A stretch of 64,000 nucleotides of DNA from Anarhynchus alexandrinus. Lineage: Eukaryota; Chordata; Aves; Charadriiformes; Charadriidae. Position 1 is the stretch's first letter, and each line of letters starts with the position of its first letter. Positions 1 to 12,402 of this stretch are shown here, in pieces. Location: the NCBI GenBank assembly GCA_008711295.1, contig VUYV01000036.1, positions 2,506,732 through 2,570,731 on the forward strand, in the 5' to 3' direction. A model generated the notes under the pieces. It did not search any database. It saw only the letters and a program-made list of their open reading frames with translations, and was not told where the DNA came from. Both the position numbers and the translations under genes were made by a program.

Positions 1-3000
1 TTGTTGGGGTAAAGAATTTTCCTTGCCAGAGACATTTATAGGGGCTATTCTGCTATGAGGTGCTATAACTTCACTCTGGAGTCTGATATCTGCAACATCT
101 TTGGAGAATCTTGAGATCATGGTGGTTTGTGGGCTAAAAAGCTGCCCGATGTTACTGCTGGTCTGTTGATTAAGAGACTTAGAGTTTAGAATTAGGAAGA
201 GTAATTAGATCCAGAAGCAAGTGTGGATACATCAAAATGTATATAGCCCTGGAGCAATGCATTCCGGATACCCATATCAAACAAATTGGCATTTGTGTGG
301 CTTTCCTTTTCTTCTTCAGTGAGAGTTAGAGACAGAGTAGGAATTACTGTAGGAAGCTCTTGGTCTGGGAAAAAAAGGTTGTCTTTGGAATAAATATCAC
401 ACTGAAAACTTTCCAGCCTAAGCCTTTCATTAATTTCTCTGTGTCATCTTAATATATTTAAACTCTGTAAAAAGTTATGCTGCAAAAAGTTCTCCCCACG
501 TGTAATTTTTCCTCAAGTGAAGTGCATACCTTTCAAATTATAAACTTCCTACTTGTCCTAGGAAAATCCTCACTGTATAAATAATTGAACTCATCTGCTG
601 TGAACACAAGTATTCTTTCTCTAGCAGTCTAAAATATATGCCTAAATACACATCTTGTACTTAGTGCTTTAAATAGTAATTACTCCCGTGAAGTCACTGG
701 AAGCCCTTAAAAGGATTTGACAGTTTCCCCACAATCTTCCAGTGAATGTAGTAGCTGGGCTGTGCAGTGCTACATCCACTGATAATTCAGCAGCTGAGGA
801 ACTCAGCAAAGCCTGCTCCAAACTTCTCAGCTGTTGACAGGCTTGACTTGCTGAGAACACTGGTTAAATATAGCACAAGCGAGCTGAGCTCAACAAAGTC
901 ATTGCTGTAACACTGTGTGAAGAGACCAGAAGAGGGGAAATACAATCTGAGAACTAAACTGCCAAAGCCTAACACCACCTAGCAACAGTTGAAAAAACTT
1001 TTAAACAAAAGTCTGGGTGAGACTCAGACAGAGTATACCTCCTACTTCTCCTGCCTGGGATTTCTGCGGGAAGCAGCTCTGGTCTTCTCTTCTCTACCCC
1101 ATTTTCTTCATTACTTCAGCTGCTGGTGGACCTAGAAAAGTGGGAAAAGTTTCTCTCTTTGTGTTCTCCTGGGCTGGATCAGTCTTCTACTGTGGTAGTG
1201 CTGTGGGACGAGCTACTGCGATCTTGCAGTGTAAAGGATATATTCCTAGGTTCGTGTTGCTGACAGGTAAGACTGAGCTAACCACTCCAATGCATTCTTT
1301 TTAAAAGAAGTGATTTTCTTTTCTAGTGACTATTGTCTCTTTCCTTCTATGGACAATCTTCTGCATGATTTGGAAATGTCAGTAGATGAAAGCTGGGATA
1401 AAAGTTTTAGATTTTTTTTATGCTTTCATCACAGAAAAATGTTGCTTAAATAACTTCTGCAGTTCTTAAAACAAGCAAAATCAAGTAGCTAGTAGTAATA
1501 TGAAAAAAACGTCTATCGAATTTGACACATATCTTGCTTATATCTGCTTACATGCTGACAGAAGACAAATCAACATTTAAGAATAGAATGCATACCAATC
1601 CTTACCAGTGATAGTCTAGCAGCTATTAAAAACAGTGACAGCCTGTGTGATAATAGCCATTCAGTAACTGAATTAACTGAATACTTTGTGGCCAAACGCA
1701 TTTGTACCTTTTGTTTCCTTAGTAACTTTTAGTGCAGGCACACCTGGTGCCTTTCGTACTGCCCTTGTGACAACAGCTCTTGGTTCTTCCTCTTGCACTT
1801 ATTTACATAAAACGAATATTAATCTCTGCTCGATTTATTAACTGCATAATGCAACCGTCCTAAAGACTGACCTTATGTTTATTGTACCCAAGTGTGCTTG
1901 AGCTGGGTCATTGTTGTTTGTGTTTGTTTCTTTTAGCAAAATAAATGAGGAATCAGTTCTCCGATGTTTTACCCTGACAGCAGAATGGAAGTCTGTTTGT
2001 CTGTTGGAAATGCATATCCTATGGTCCTGTAATGGTCATGTAATTTAAGGGAGGAATTGCTTAGTATTATTTGGTTTGTCTAAACTGACAAAAGCTGTTT
2101 AGTCAATTGAAGAATGAATCCCTCCCCTCCCCCCCATCTTTTAAAGCCATTTTCTCCAAACAAAAGAAATCTAGTATGCATGAATTTTTAAAAGACGTAC
2201 TGATTATGAATTCATATGCAATATGAATTCAGTTGTGAAGGCAAAGATTTAAAGAATGTGCTTAACCCCTGCAAAAACCCTCTTCACAGATTTATGTAGA
2301 ATTGTCTCAGATGAAAAATATTTGTCCTGAAGAAGGAACGGACTGACTGAGTCTATGTTGACTGTCTGTGGTGTTTGACACTTAGTCTGTGGACTCTGGG
2401 GACTGCCTCAGGAAGATGAGAAGGTCTTGCTTCAGCTAAATAATTCTAGTTTCATCCCTGCATACTATATAAATGACATCAATACCACATCTTAGCAGTG
2501 ACATGCTTACAGATTGGATGAAATTAAAATACTCTGAAGCAACTTTGACTTGGTGGCTGAGAATGTAACTGCCTGTGAAACAATAAGATAAATGAAGTGT
2601 TAGGATGGAGGAACATTCTTAAAAGCAAAAATAATATAGTTTACATTTTATTTCATAGCAAGGGGCATACTACTTGAGCAGTAAATAGGAATACTTTTTT
2701 GGTGGCCATGGATTAATGTGATAATCATTTGTGGAATTACTACAGCACTATGGTATCCCAAATCTAAATCTCAAAAGGAAACTTTGGTATTGCTTTTTAA
2801 TATAGGCATATCCTGAGAAAGTTATTTTTTTTCGGAAGAAAGCTGTACAACAAGAACTAAAACTGAGACAATATGAGTTGTACAGTTTTTGCCATCTTGA
2901 CATTAGAGTGAAAATTATTGTTTCTTGTTTTGAGTGAGTTAATTGGCAAGTAATAATCTGTGGAGAAATGGCAAATTTGACCTTCTGAGTATATAGGGAT

Positions 3001-3566
3001 GACAAAATCAGGGAAAATGCTATGCTAATTACTGACTGCTTTTTGGGTTTAGTTGCTGCTCAGCATAATGTATGGTTTTATAGTTTTACTTTTCTTGCAC
3101 AATTTACTTTTAGCAAAGTTTTTAAAAGCAAAAGGCAAATTTGTTAGCCTGATAACTACCAAACGAAGTCACTTTCGAACAATATGATAGCAACTTCCAA
3201 CTCTAACACATGGAGTTGTGGTTTTACATACATCTGTCTTCCTTTCCACTTCAAAATGGAGGAGGCGGCTAAAATTACTCTTCTCAACAGGTGTCCACAA
3301 AGAGGCTCTGGGATTTTCCAATCAAATCTGTGGAATATGTAATGTGGCTATTCAACAGATGGTTTAATATTTGAAGAATAGCCAATTTTACTAATGACTA
3401 CAGTGAAACCAAGCTCAATTTTATATCAAATCAAAAAGTAATTTAGGTTTTGGCAATACACTTCATTGTAGAGATTTTCTTGGAAGACAAGTAGACATAG
3501 CATACCCATTTATTTTCCCCATTATATGATTTTGATTTTGTTTATATTCCCATAACTGTGGAATGA
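1..3566. other. Non-coding DNA upstream of FILIP1 exon; no feature recognised
   Basis: This AT-rich sequence has only short open frames (95 codons at most, 1017-1304 plus) with no recognisable motif. I see no transposon ends, RNA gene or CpG-rich promoter. By position it is FILIP1 intron 1 or 5' flank. Confidence 0.5.
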
Positions 3567-3599
3567 ATGGTGCCTTTCATGGTGCTAAAGACTGTGTAT

Positions 3600-4010
3600 T
3601 CCTCCCAATCTGAATCCACTTCCAGACTCTGCCTGTGGCCCATTCTTTCACCTTCATTACAGCAATATTATAATTTATGGCCTCTTTTAACCAATCTAGC
3701 CACAGCTAAAGTCATCATCTTAACTGAGAGTTTTGTCATCACTTCAGTCTTTCAATAGAGCGTCTGGTTCTTTTTAACACCAAATTCAAAGACTTGAAAT
3801 TCATCTTCAAAGCTCAGCACTATTCTGTCCCTGCCTACATCTGCCTTGATTTTCCCGTACTCCTCCTGCTCATATCTGGTAGACTATTAACCTTCGGTTC
3901 TGGTGTTAACCGGTCCATCCTCTATGCTACTGGCTTTAGTAAGCTTGAAATTGACCTAATGAAATATGAGTTTTCTATAGTGCCTCTCACTGTAGCACCT
4001 GACTCTAATG
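3600..4010 (+). repeat. Decayed LINE relic (L2/CR1-like ORF2 C-terminal region, sense)
   Basis: The stretch around 3735-3880 reads like the end of a LINE reverse-transcriptase ORF. It has an IQFK-like stretch, then KFIFKAQHYSVPAYI (in the 3794-4189 frame), resembling the conserved 'KALH...P.YL' segment of L2/CR1-type elements. A second broken frame (3567-3758) lies just upstream. Frameshifts and stops show it is dead. The boundaries are uncertain because similarity fades after about 4000 even though the open frame continues to 4189. Other CR1- or RTE-like LINE families are possible. Confidence 0.42.
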
Positions 4011-4209
4011 TCATGGAAAGACTACACTTGTCTACTAACAGAGCTGTTGTCGACCGAGGTAGGACTTCTGCAGATATAGTTGTGCTTCCTGGAAGCAGCT
4101 TGTGGAGTAAGCATAAGTATATTGGGAAATCTCTACTTTTACTAGTATGCCCTGTTTTGTTCCTCTGGGTCACAGTTTCGCCAGTGTAGCCATTTCCATA
4201 CTGAAAGCT

Positions 4210-4237
4210 TTTTACTGATACAGGTGTATCAGTAAAA
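4210..4237. repeat. Perfect inverted repeat, 13-bp arms, 2-bp spacer
   Basis: The arms are TTTTACTGATACA and TGTATCAGTAAAA, separated by GG. A partial direct copy of the arm (CTGATACAGG) follows at 4241-4250. The arms are perfectly complementary in an otherwise decayed region, so this could be a recent palindrome or a short transposon-end structure. No function is visible. Confidence 0.85.
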
Positions 4238-5490
4238 CTCCTGATACAGGGTCTTTCTGTTGGCACAAATTCCACATATGCTTAATTTAAGGCTTTCAGT
4301 AATCTCATCTAACTCAGTTGATGTGCCCCCAGGAATAAATTAAGAATGTGCCTCAGAGCTGTGTTGAGTCAGAGGCCAGGTTTATTCCACTGAAATGAGA
4401 GTGAGGTTTCCTTTGAGTTTAATAAGATCAGGTCTTAGCATTCAATAATTAACAGATACATTTCCAGTCCCCTCAAGAGCATTAACAAAGTGGATCATCT
4501 GTATTCCTGTCCAAATAATTTTTTTCCTAAGAGACATTTTACATTTTCTCTAATTTCCTGTTTCTTCGCTTCCTTTCTCAAGGTTTGTTGCTGCAGTTTG
4601 CCATACTATTTTAATATATAAACTGATTTTTCAGGCAGAGATTTTGTCCTTCTACATGTCTAAAATGCCATTTGGAGAAATAGAGCTATAATATTTATGA
4701 AGAAGCCAGATGAAACAAGAAGAGAAATGACAAGGAACTCTACTTCATCTATGTGTACTTCCTATTTCACAAAAAAATATTTAGTATATAAAACCTAAGA
4801 TTAGAACTGAAAGCTAGAATGATAAAATAGTGTATGTGCTAAAATAATGATAATCTGTTGTATAGAAAAGTTTAACTATTTCTTTACAAGAAACACAAAC
4901 ACCTATAGTTATCGGCTACATCCCCTTATTCTGATGCTTTTCATTTTTAGCCATTTATCTGTCATTTCACTCAGTGTTTTCTACTGAAAGTTGTTTCCTA
5001 ATTTTATACAGAATGCTGGGAATTATTTGGGGAATACAGTTTTTACTTTATATTGGCGGATATTGGATTACTGAGGAAACAATTATTTAATAAAGAATTA
5101 AGATTTCTTAACCTCTGTTGTTCCCATTTAATAGTTAGTATTTGTACCAAGTTAGTAATACTAGAAAAATAAAGCATTTATAACACAGTCCTGTGGTTAT
5201 TCTCTGAGGTACTGGTGTCCAAAGGAGAACAGTTTTACCTATTTCCTGTTCAGGAGAGACAGTAGGATTCTCTAATCATGTTGAAGACTGTGTGGTGCCA
5301 TTGTATTTGAGAAAATTGTGCCTTTCTGGATACTTGATTAGATTTTTCCTTTTATTTTGGGTCTTTTTACCTAATCCTCCACCTTCTGCAGGTAATCTCA
5401 CTTCCTATATCACTTTTTATTCTTACCATCATAGCAAAATAAGTACCAATATCAATGCAAGCAAAAAGTCTTCTGAAATTGGGACAGCGC

Positions 5491-5506
5491 TTTTTTTTTT
5501 TTTTTT
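5491..5506. repeat. Poly-T tract, 16 bases
   Basis: An uninterrupted run of T follows GGGACAGCGC. No retroposed gene or LINE body is visible next to it. Confidence 0.9.
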
Positions 5507-5946
5507 AATTCAAGATTGTCATTCTCATTCTGCTTTGGCTGGACTATATCTCTAAATCTTTTCCACAAGTAAAGCATTCAAATTCTAACTCTAAAGATAT
5601 GTAATATTACATAGATTGTGGTCGCCTCCAAAATGGTTTACACACTTTGCAAATACAGAGAAGGAGTCAATTCCTACTATTAAAAACATATATCCTGAAA
5701 GTGCAATTGCATTTTAATTTGAAATCATTCTTCTATAGATACACAGCTGTCAAAGTACATGATTTACCCTGGGCTGTTTAGAGCAGTGTTCTGAGGCAAT
5801 GAAATGGTATTGCTTTTTTTTCCCCAGTTAATAGAAAATTGCTATATGTGGTGTTCTAGAACTGAGAAGAAAATTAAGAATTCCAACATCCAGTTCCTTA
5901 AAATTGCAGCTCTATGAGAGCTGAAACTTAATCAGAAATGTGCATA

Positions 5947-5968
5947 AGTGTGTGCATGTGTGCATGCC
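5947..5968. repeat. Short TG/CATG alternating tract
   Basis: Alternating purine-pyrimidine steps (GTGTGTGCATGTGTGCATGC) form a short imperfect dinucleotide-type microsatellite. Confidence 0.7.
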
Positions 5969-7363
5969 TTTTGTAAGAAAAGCAATGCTTTTTGGCATTA
6001 CAGAATGCATTGCTGAAGGAATGGGACAATCACATCCGAAGTACAGGGAAACAGACTGGAGCTTGTACTTTTTCCCTTAAATGGGCAACCCGTCTCGTTG
6101 CTGTTAGCTGACACAAGCAAAGGGGTGTGTGAATCTAAAAGATTGCTGTACATTGTCCGAATGAGTTTCATTTCAAAGCTGATAAAATGGCAATTAAAAT
6201 CTTAATTATCTATGATGTGACCAGACTCAGATATAAGCCAGTGGGGTTTCAGAAAAAGAGCAAAAAGCTCAATGAATTTGCAATAAACTTTTTGAGTTTG
6301 ATTTATGTACTTTAAGAGCTCTTTAATACAGTAACAGTTGCTTTATTTGCTTTTCCTTTTTGGGGAAATGGTGTCAAAGCGTATAATGTTTTGTGATTTA
6401 TGCTGTTCAAAAGTTTGTTCCAGTGCATATGTAAAAGCAATATTTTGGAAGATAAATCCATTTTCTATCTGAAGTCCACAGTATTTAGAGGCTTGTAGGT
6501 TTTGGGGGTGGGAAGGGGTATCTAACTAACTAGTGTTATGCCTGTGTAGCAAGAGCTACAGCTTCACTAAAACTTCACTAAAACTTTAAACAAAAATGAG
6601 AAAAAGTGGATTCTACTGTAATAACAGAAAAGAATTTTTTTAGAAACTGGTTTTAAGGCTGCTCCTATGAAAAAAAAAAGTAATTGAAAATGAAAGATTA
6701 TGTGTCCTTGGTACAAGAATTTTCATTACAGTTTATCAGACTGCTTGCATTTTTCAGAAAATATAAAGCAAATGAAAGCAACAGAAAGCAGGAGACTGCT
6801 AACATCAGTGTAATCGAATTGCTGCCAACTTGCCTTGTTTATCTAAGAGATCTCTGTGAAAATAAGGTCTTTCCCACACATGCATGAGTCATAGGATGTA
6901 ATGGGGCTAAGCAGACTTGCTTTAGCTTTCTAATGCGCACATATCTAACCTAACCTGTTTTAATGCCTGTTCCTGTAACTAAATGAGCTCTAGCTTGACA
7001 ACAGGAAGGGAGAAGTGGTGGTGAGTTCATGGTGCTATTTCAGTGCAATAACCTGAATGCTAAGGAAACGATGCAATTTCCATTTATTGGGAAAACTGCA
7101 GTTACTGTGACAACAAATATACACTAAAGAAAAACATATACAATTTGTCCTCAAGTTCAAATTTTGAACATAGTAGATAGGATATTCATAAAACCTCACA
7201 CTATCTAGTTATGTGACTCAAAGGACATTCTTACTTTTAAAATATATAATTCAAATTGTTGAAAATATATTCCTTTAAAAGCCTTAAGCAGGACATAAAT
7301 GAAAGGGTGGCAAAGCACATATGGTTAACTATGACTGGTTTGGTATTGGGCCGACTGAAATTT

Positions 7364-7379
7364 AAAAAAAAAAAAAAAA
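7364..7379. repeat. Poly-A tract, 16 bases
   Basis: An uninterrupted A run. The sequence upstream does not read as a processed gene copy or a LINE 3' end. Confidence 0.9.
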
Positions 7380-8414
7380 GGCATGTATTTCTCATGCTAA
7401 AGCTATTCAATTCCTGTGTCTGTCATTCATACTTATCCTCAAAATCTTACTTTACTTGTCCCACCAACTGTAATCACAAAACCTTTCAGATCTAACTTTT
7501 AAGGTACAGGTTAGAGTAGTTCTTCTGTAGTGTCTTATTTCTCCTCCTTTTATTCTTCTACAACAACTTCTGTAATAAAAAGTAACATGAATTATATTCC
7601 AGTAGATAAGGATTTCAGTTCCTCAATCTGATAAAATTCTTTAGAGAAAAAAAAACATTCTAATTTCTGACTCTGGGCAGGAGACAGAAGGAAGGGAACA
7701 ATGCCATGCTAGATGTCCTCAAGCATGTCAAACATAGTGCAGAACAAGATGCCCGTTCTGCACAGAGGGACACACATGGCAACAGATCTCTGGAGTGCCA
7801 GAGGAACCATGTGTTACAGGGCAGCTGGCTATGGGAACCACTGCCGCTTCGAGTGGCAGGAGCCAGAAGCTACAACCCAAGTCACAAAAGGCATCACATT
7901 GTTAATAGTGAAAGGCAGGGTCATAGTAGCATGTCCAGCAAATGAGAGGTGCCACTTACGGAGTTGCAGAACCAGAATTTAGGTGGAAAGAACTGACAGA
8001 AGTTGTCCAGTCTCACTCAAAGCGGGACTAACTCCAGAGTCTGATCAGGTTGCTCAGGGCTTTGATTATTTTCAGTTATCTTGAGTACCTTTAATTTGTA
8101 ATTATTCTAAGGTCTCACATCTTATTTGGATCACAAAGTTTTGAACATGGCTGGCCGAGGAATATTTTGCCAGTGATGATAATCAGTGTATCAAAATCTG
8201 TACCCTGAATAAAAGATGGATGGAGAGACGGTCGATAGTAACATAAATCACAGGCCTTTGGCACTTTCACAATTGCAAAAGAAGCAATATCTGTAGAGGT
8301 TTTTTGTTTGATTTTGTTGTTTGATGTGTTCTGTGCACAAATAAGCATAATAAGAACCAAAAAATCTTGTATGTCATTTTCTATCCTAGTTTACTCCAGC
8401 CTTTAGAATGCATA

Positions 8415-8433
8415 CCCTCCTCCTCCTCCTCCC
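8415..8433. repeat. Short (CTC)n trinucleotide repeat
   Basis: About five CTC units followed by CCTG, a short microsatellite. Confidence 0.75.
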
Positions 8434-8512
8434 TGACACATTCTGTTTGAAAGTCAAACATTTAGGATTAGGATGCCATTAAGGTGCCATCTCTCTCTGC
8501 AACAGAATTCTG

Positions 8513-8534
8513 AAAAAAAAAAAAAAAAAAAAAA
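8513..8534. repeat. Poly-A tract, 22 bases
   Basis: One of the two longest homopolymers in the window. No retrocopy or SINE-like body is visible upstream. Confidence 0.92.
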
Positions 8535-9219
8535 GGTTAAGTATATTCTGTCTTTATCTTTCCAGGTAGTTAAATAAGCTGAAATGCTAGCATTGAGATT
8601 GTCAGTAATAAGCAAATAAAGAAGGAAAACAGAGATGCTGCTTTTGAGGAAGGAAACCCTGGAGTCTGCCTCCACTGCTGAGTTCACTTTTCTTACTGAA
8701 CATCTCTTTCCAATTGTATCCTAATCAGGAACAGAGCATCATGCACATATGGCAAACAGCATTCCTAGATGGAGTTCTGGTTAACCTGAGACTAGCTCAG
8801 GCTTTTTTGGTTTAGAAAAGCCCTTTGTTGTGGAAGCATCTAAATTTACCTGGTGGTGATTACGGAAGCATGAAGCAAGGACAAAGTAGTGGCCTTATGG
8901 CACTCAAAGGGATGTGGCAGGCAGTCTTTCCATATAGTATTTCTCACACCTATTAAGAATAACCACTGAAGACAGGTATTATTTTTCTCTTTAGATGCAT
9001 CAGTAAGTAACGTTCTCAAAACTGGATAGTGTAACTAAAATTTTGCCATCATCGGTAGAGTTGAGTGGAAAAAGACTAGGGAATTCTCACAGCTGGTGGA
9101 GTACAGAAGTCTCAGATCCCATTGTACTTGTCTAGAGCAACCTCAGCACTTGCTGTGGAGAGGAACTTGAGGAGCTAGATGACTTGTGCACACACACGGG
9201 TCATACAAATTACCCTTGC

Positions 9220-9242
9220 AGCTTTTTTTAATTAAAAAAGCT
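9220..9242. repeat. Near-perfect AT palindrome (AGCTTTTTT / AAAAAAGCT)
   Basis: The sequence AGC-T7-AATT-A6-GCT is self-complementary apart from one extra T. It could form a small cruciform but may be chance in AT-rich DNA. Confidence 0.75.
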
Positions 9243-10902
9243 CCCAGATGCTCCAGTGAGAAATTTAGTGAGATTTAGGAAGAAGGGATCATGCTTTGAA
9301 AGACACCAAAAACAACTAGGACAAACAAGAAGTGCTTCACACGAGGCCAGGAAGCTTAGTGTTTTAAAGCTAGGGGCCTCTAAACCATGGGTTAACCAGA
9401 TAACAGCATCTTTAACTGCCCTGCCTTGAATACGTATGGCTACTGATTTTAAAAGCAGCTTATGGGTTGGAGAAAAAAAATAGCTAAACTGATTTTCCCA
9501 CTTTCAGAGAACACATTCTCAAACCCAAAATTGTTTCGGAACAGCTTTTTATTAGAAAGATGGAGGGGATACAATGTAAGTACCCTTGATACAGAATTTG
9601 ATCTATTTGTAAATGGAAATACACAACAGGATTCCTGTGGTACTTGGGGGCCCATGAGGACCTGTTCAGAGGCCTCTCTGTGACAGTGACACAGCTGCCT
9701 GGCTCCCAGAAAACAAATTGCCATCAGTGATACTAGTTTCTAGCCCCTGCTCAGTATTGCTACCAGCCACAAAACCTGTATCACCACAGGTTTCTGAAAA
9801 CTAATGAAGTGCTAGAAAAATACATGATATTAGCTATAGACAGTGTAATGAGTTTCTCCTTAGCTTAGATGGCACAAAGGAAACACAGGAAAATATCAGA
9901 AATAAACCGAATAATCTATGTAAGTGTTCAGTGAATACCCTGAACATAACACAACGGTTTGTTAAGGAGTAAGTAGAATGGAAAAAATTCTGCATGCTAC
10001 TGCTGTCAACTCAAAACATCCCTCCAGGACAGCACTGAGTATCTAAAAATGAGGCAAGCATAACTGCACACAAGGTGGGCTAATTTAGATACCTCCAGCC
10101 TTAGCTGTATAAACAAAGACTAAATCACACGACAAGGAATAGGCTGTAAGAGTGACAGGACATCTGATGGATTGCTTATTAATCAGAAACACTTTGCTAA
10201 ATTCAGGTTCCCACTCCAAAATATTCGTGCCATGTTTGTAGTTTGTTGTTTATTCCTTTCAAATAATGTTACCTTAAAATGTGAGGTGCTAGGTACCCTA
10301 GCGGGGGAGAGGAGGGCTGGTTAAATGGCTGGCTTTCACATCAGTGACTACTTGTATGAGTCTCAGCAAGTTATTTACTTCTACACTTTTAATAACACCT
10401 GGGTTGTTACAAGAATAAATATAGTAGTGACTTTGACACCCTGAGATGTTGCAGTATTGAACATCATGTCAACAGCTTTGAATAAGGAGACTTAAATAGC
10501 TCTCCTTGGAAACCAGATTCTGCTGGGAGAAGTAGGAATAGAAGTTGAATTAGTCTGAATGACAAGAATATGTAGTTTTAGAGGAGCTCCCCAGAGGGAA
10601 GCATAGTTGTGCCCTGAGTTGCAGGTAGCAAGAAATCAGCCATACTGGTAAAGCACAGCAGAAAAAGGAAAGAGGGGGACCGGGGATGTGACCAGGAAGC
10701 TGTAAGAACAAAACCATACCAAAATAGAAGCCAAACTAGTGTCAATACTAAGATGTTTCAGGAAAAACAAAACCATTCCCTCAGGTTCAGTTGTACTAGA
10801 AGTAATTCATCGCGCAAAGATGATGCTGTCAGCTCCTGGGCTTCTTGCTATTTTGAGAGTGTTCAGGACAAGCTGCCTGGAACAAGAAGGAGGCTGCTGG
10901 GG

Positions 10903-10917
10903 AAAAAAAAAAAAAAA
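10903..10917. repeat. Poly-A tract, 15 bases
   Basis: The A run interrupts a purine-rich stretch. It creates the lysine-rich and phenylalanine-rich stretches of the overlapping chance frames on the two strands. Confidence 0.88.
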
Positions 10918-12331
10918 CAAGCTTGGAGGAAAAAGGACCTTTGAGGGAAGGAGTGGGCAGGTTGGGACTGACCAAATTAGCTGGTGGTGGTGCAGCCCCA
11001 GAGCCACTGCAGGGCTGGGGAGCGGCCACACAAACTCCATGTACTGGCTGGGGGAAGAGACAGCAGCTGGAAAACAGAAATGTCCTGCAGTGATGCCTGT
11101 CTCCTGCAGGCCTGGCAAGCAGACAGGGTTTCCAGTCCTGCCCACTTTGTTAAAGCAATGGTGGCAGCTCAGGTGACCCTCTTGTCAACGGAGATTTTTG
11201 ATAAAGATTTATCCTAGGGATTAGGTTGCCATTACATGACTCAGCTTTAAGTAAAACCAGAGAAAATTAGAAAAAAACAGTCCTGATGGTTTCAAGAGAG
11301 TTGAACTCTACGAGCTGTAGATGATCTGACGCCACAAGGTATTGCTTTAAAATCTCCTGAAACACAGCTTTGGAAGATTATCTCAAGATTTTGAATGTGT
11401 GCGGTTGGCAATACCAGTAGACAGAAGGGACAGTGAGTCTGAGAGCAGGGCAGAGTCCCACACTCATGTATGTACCACAGCACAGAAGAGCCAGGCCAAG
11501 GTTTGCAACCACAGCTGCTGAAACACCACCAAAGGCAGTACGCGTCTTCCACACCATGCCCTGCCACAGTGTAATGGCAGCGGTAACTGTGAAGGCAGGC
11601 CTGAAGCTAGTCCAGAAGAAAGCAAGAGGTCTGGAAATTATTTCTTAGTTTACTTGAGAGCCTTCTCAGGGGGAGAAAGAATGGGGTAATAAATGACCTT
11701 TCCTTGGATTTCATGGAAGGGAGGTCAAGTCTTTATTGTGAGAGTATCCTCTGATAAAAGATGAGAAATGTGGAAATTCAAACAGCCACCTACATACCTG
11801 GGTGTACCAGAACAGGTTGGGCAGGGACCATACTGCTCTACATGTCCTGCTCTATTGTGAAAGGCAGTGAAAGCTGTAATCCTCCCTTGGGGCATGATGC
11901 AGGGAAGCATTGTGGCAAGATAAGGAGAATGGACCTACCAAAAAAAAGGTAGGAAAGCAGTGAAAAATTAAAGTCTCCTGGGGTGGTTATATTAAGCGAC
12001 AAGAAAGAGGAGTGGAAAGGAAAAGAAACCAGTGTCACCCTTTTACATGATCTCAACTAGCTTTAGGAAACCATTTAACTTCCATCAAAAAATAGGGGCC
12101 TGTGGTTTTTGATGGCTCCAAAAATTCTAGGGAGTTGCACTCGTACCATAGTGTTGTACTGAAATGTAGCAGCATTTGAGCAAATGATTTAGCATTGTGG
12201 AGAGGGTAGCTTTTCTCCCTATGTACAACGGTAGCACCCATGCTCTTATAAAAAAAGATGTACCATTCGTTAACAGACTATGAGTTCAAAAGGTTTGTTT
12301 AAAGTCTCACAGTAAATTGTAGCATATCAGG

Positions 12332-12402
12332 GTTTTAGGGTTTTTTAAGTTTTTGTTTTGTTTTGTTCTTTTTTTGTGGGTGTTTTTTTCTTTTTTCTTT
12401 TC
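12332..12402. repeat. T-rich low-complexity tract with TTTTG units
   Basis: About 70 bases dominated by T runs broken by single G or C, including GTTTTGTTTTG and TTTTTTTC. No coding or splice role is evident. Confidence 0.8.

Noticed and set aside
8513..8534. Poly-A as the tail of a processed pseudogene
   Set aside because: The upstream sequence has no recognisable gene-like content or target duplication.
10739..11176. 145-codon open frame (plus)
   Set aside because: Runs through a 15-base poly-A and overlaps a 112-codon frame on the other strand. No homology recognised.
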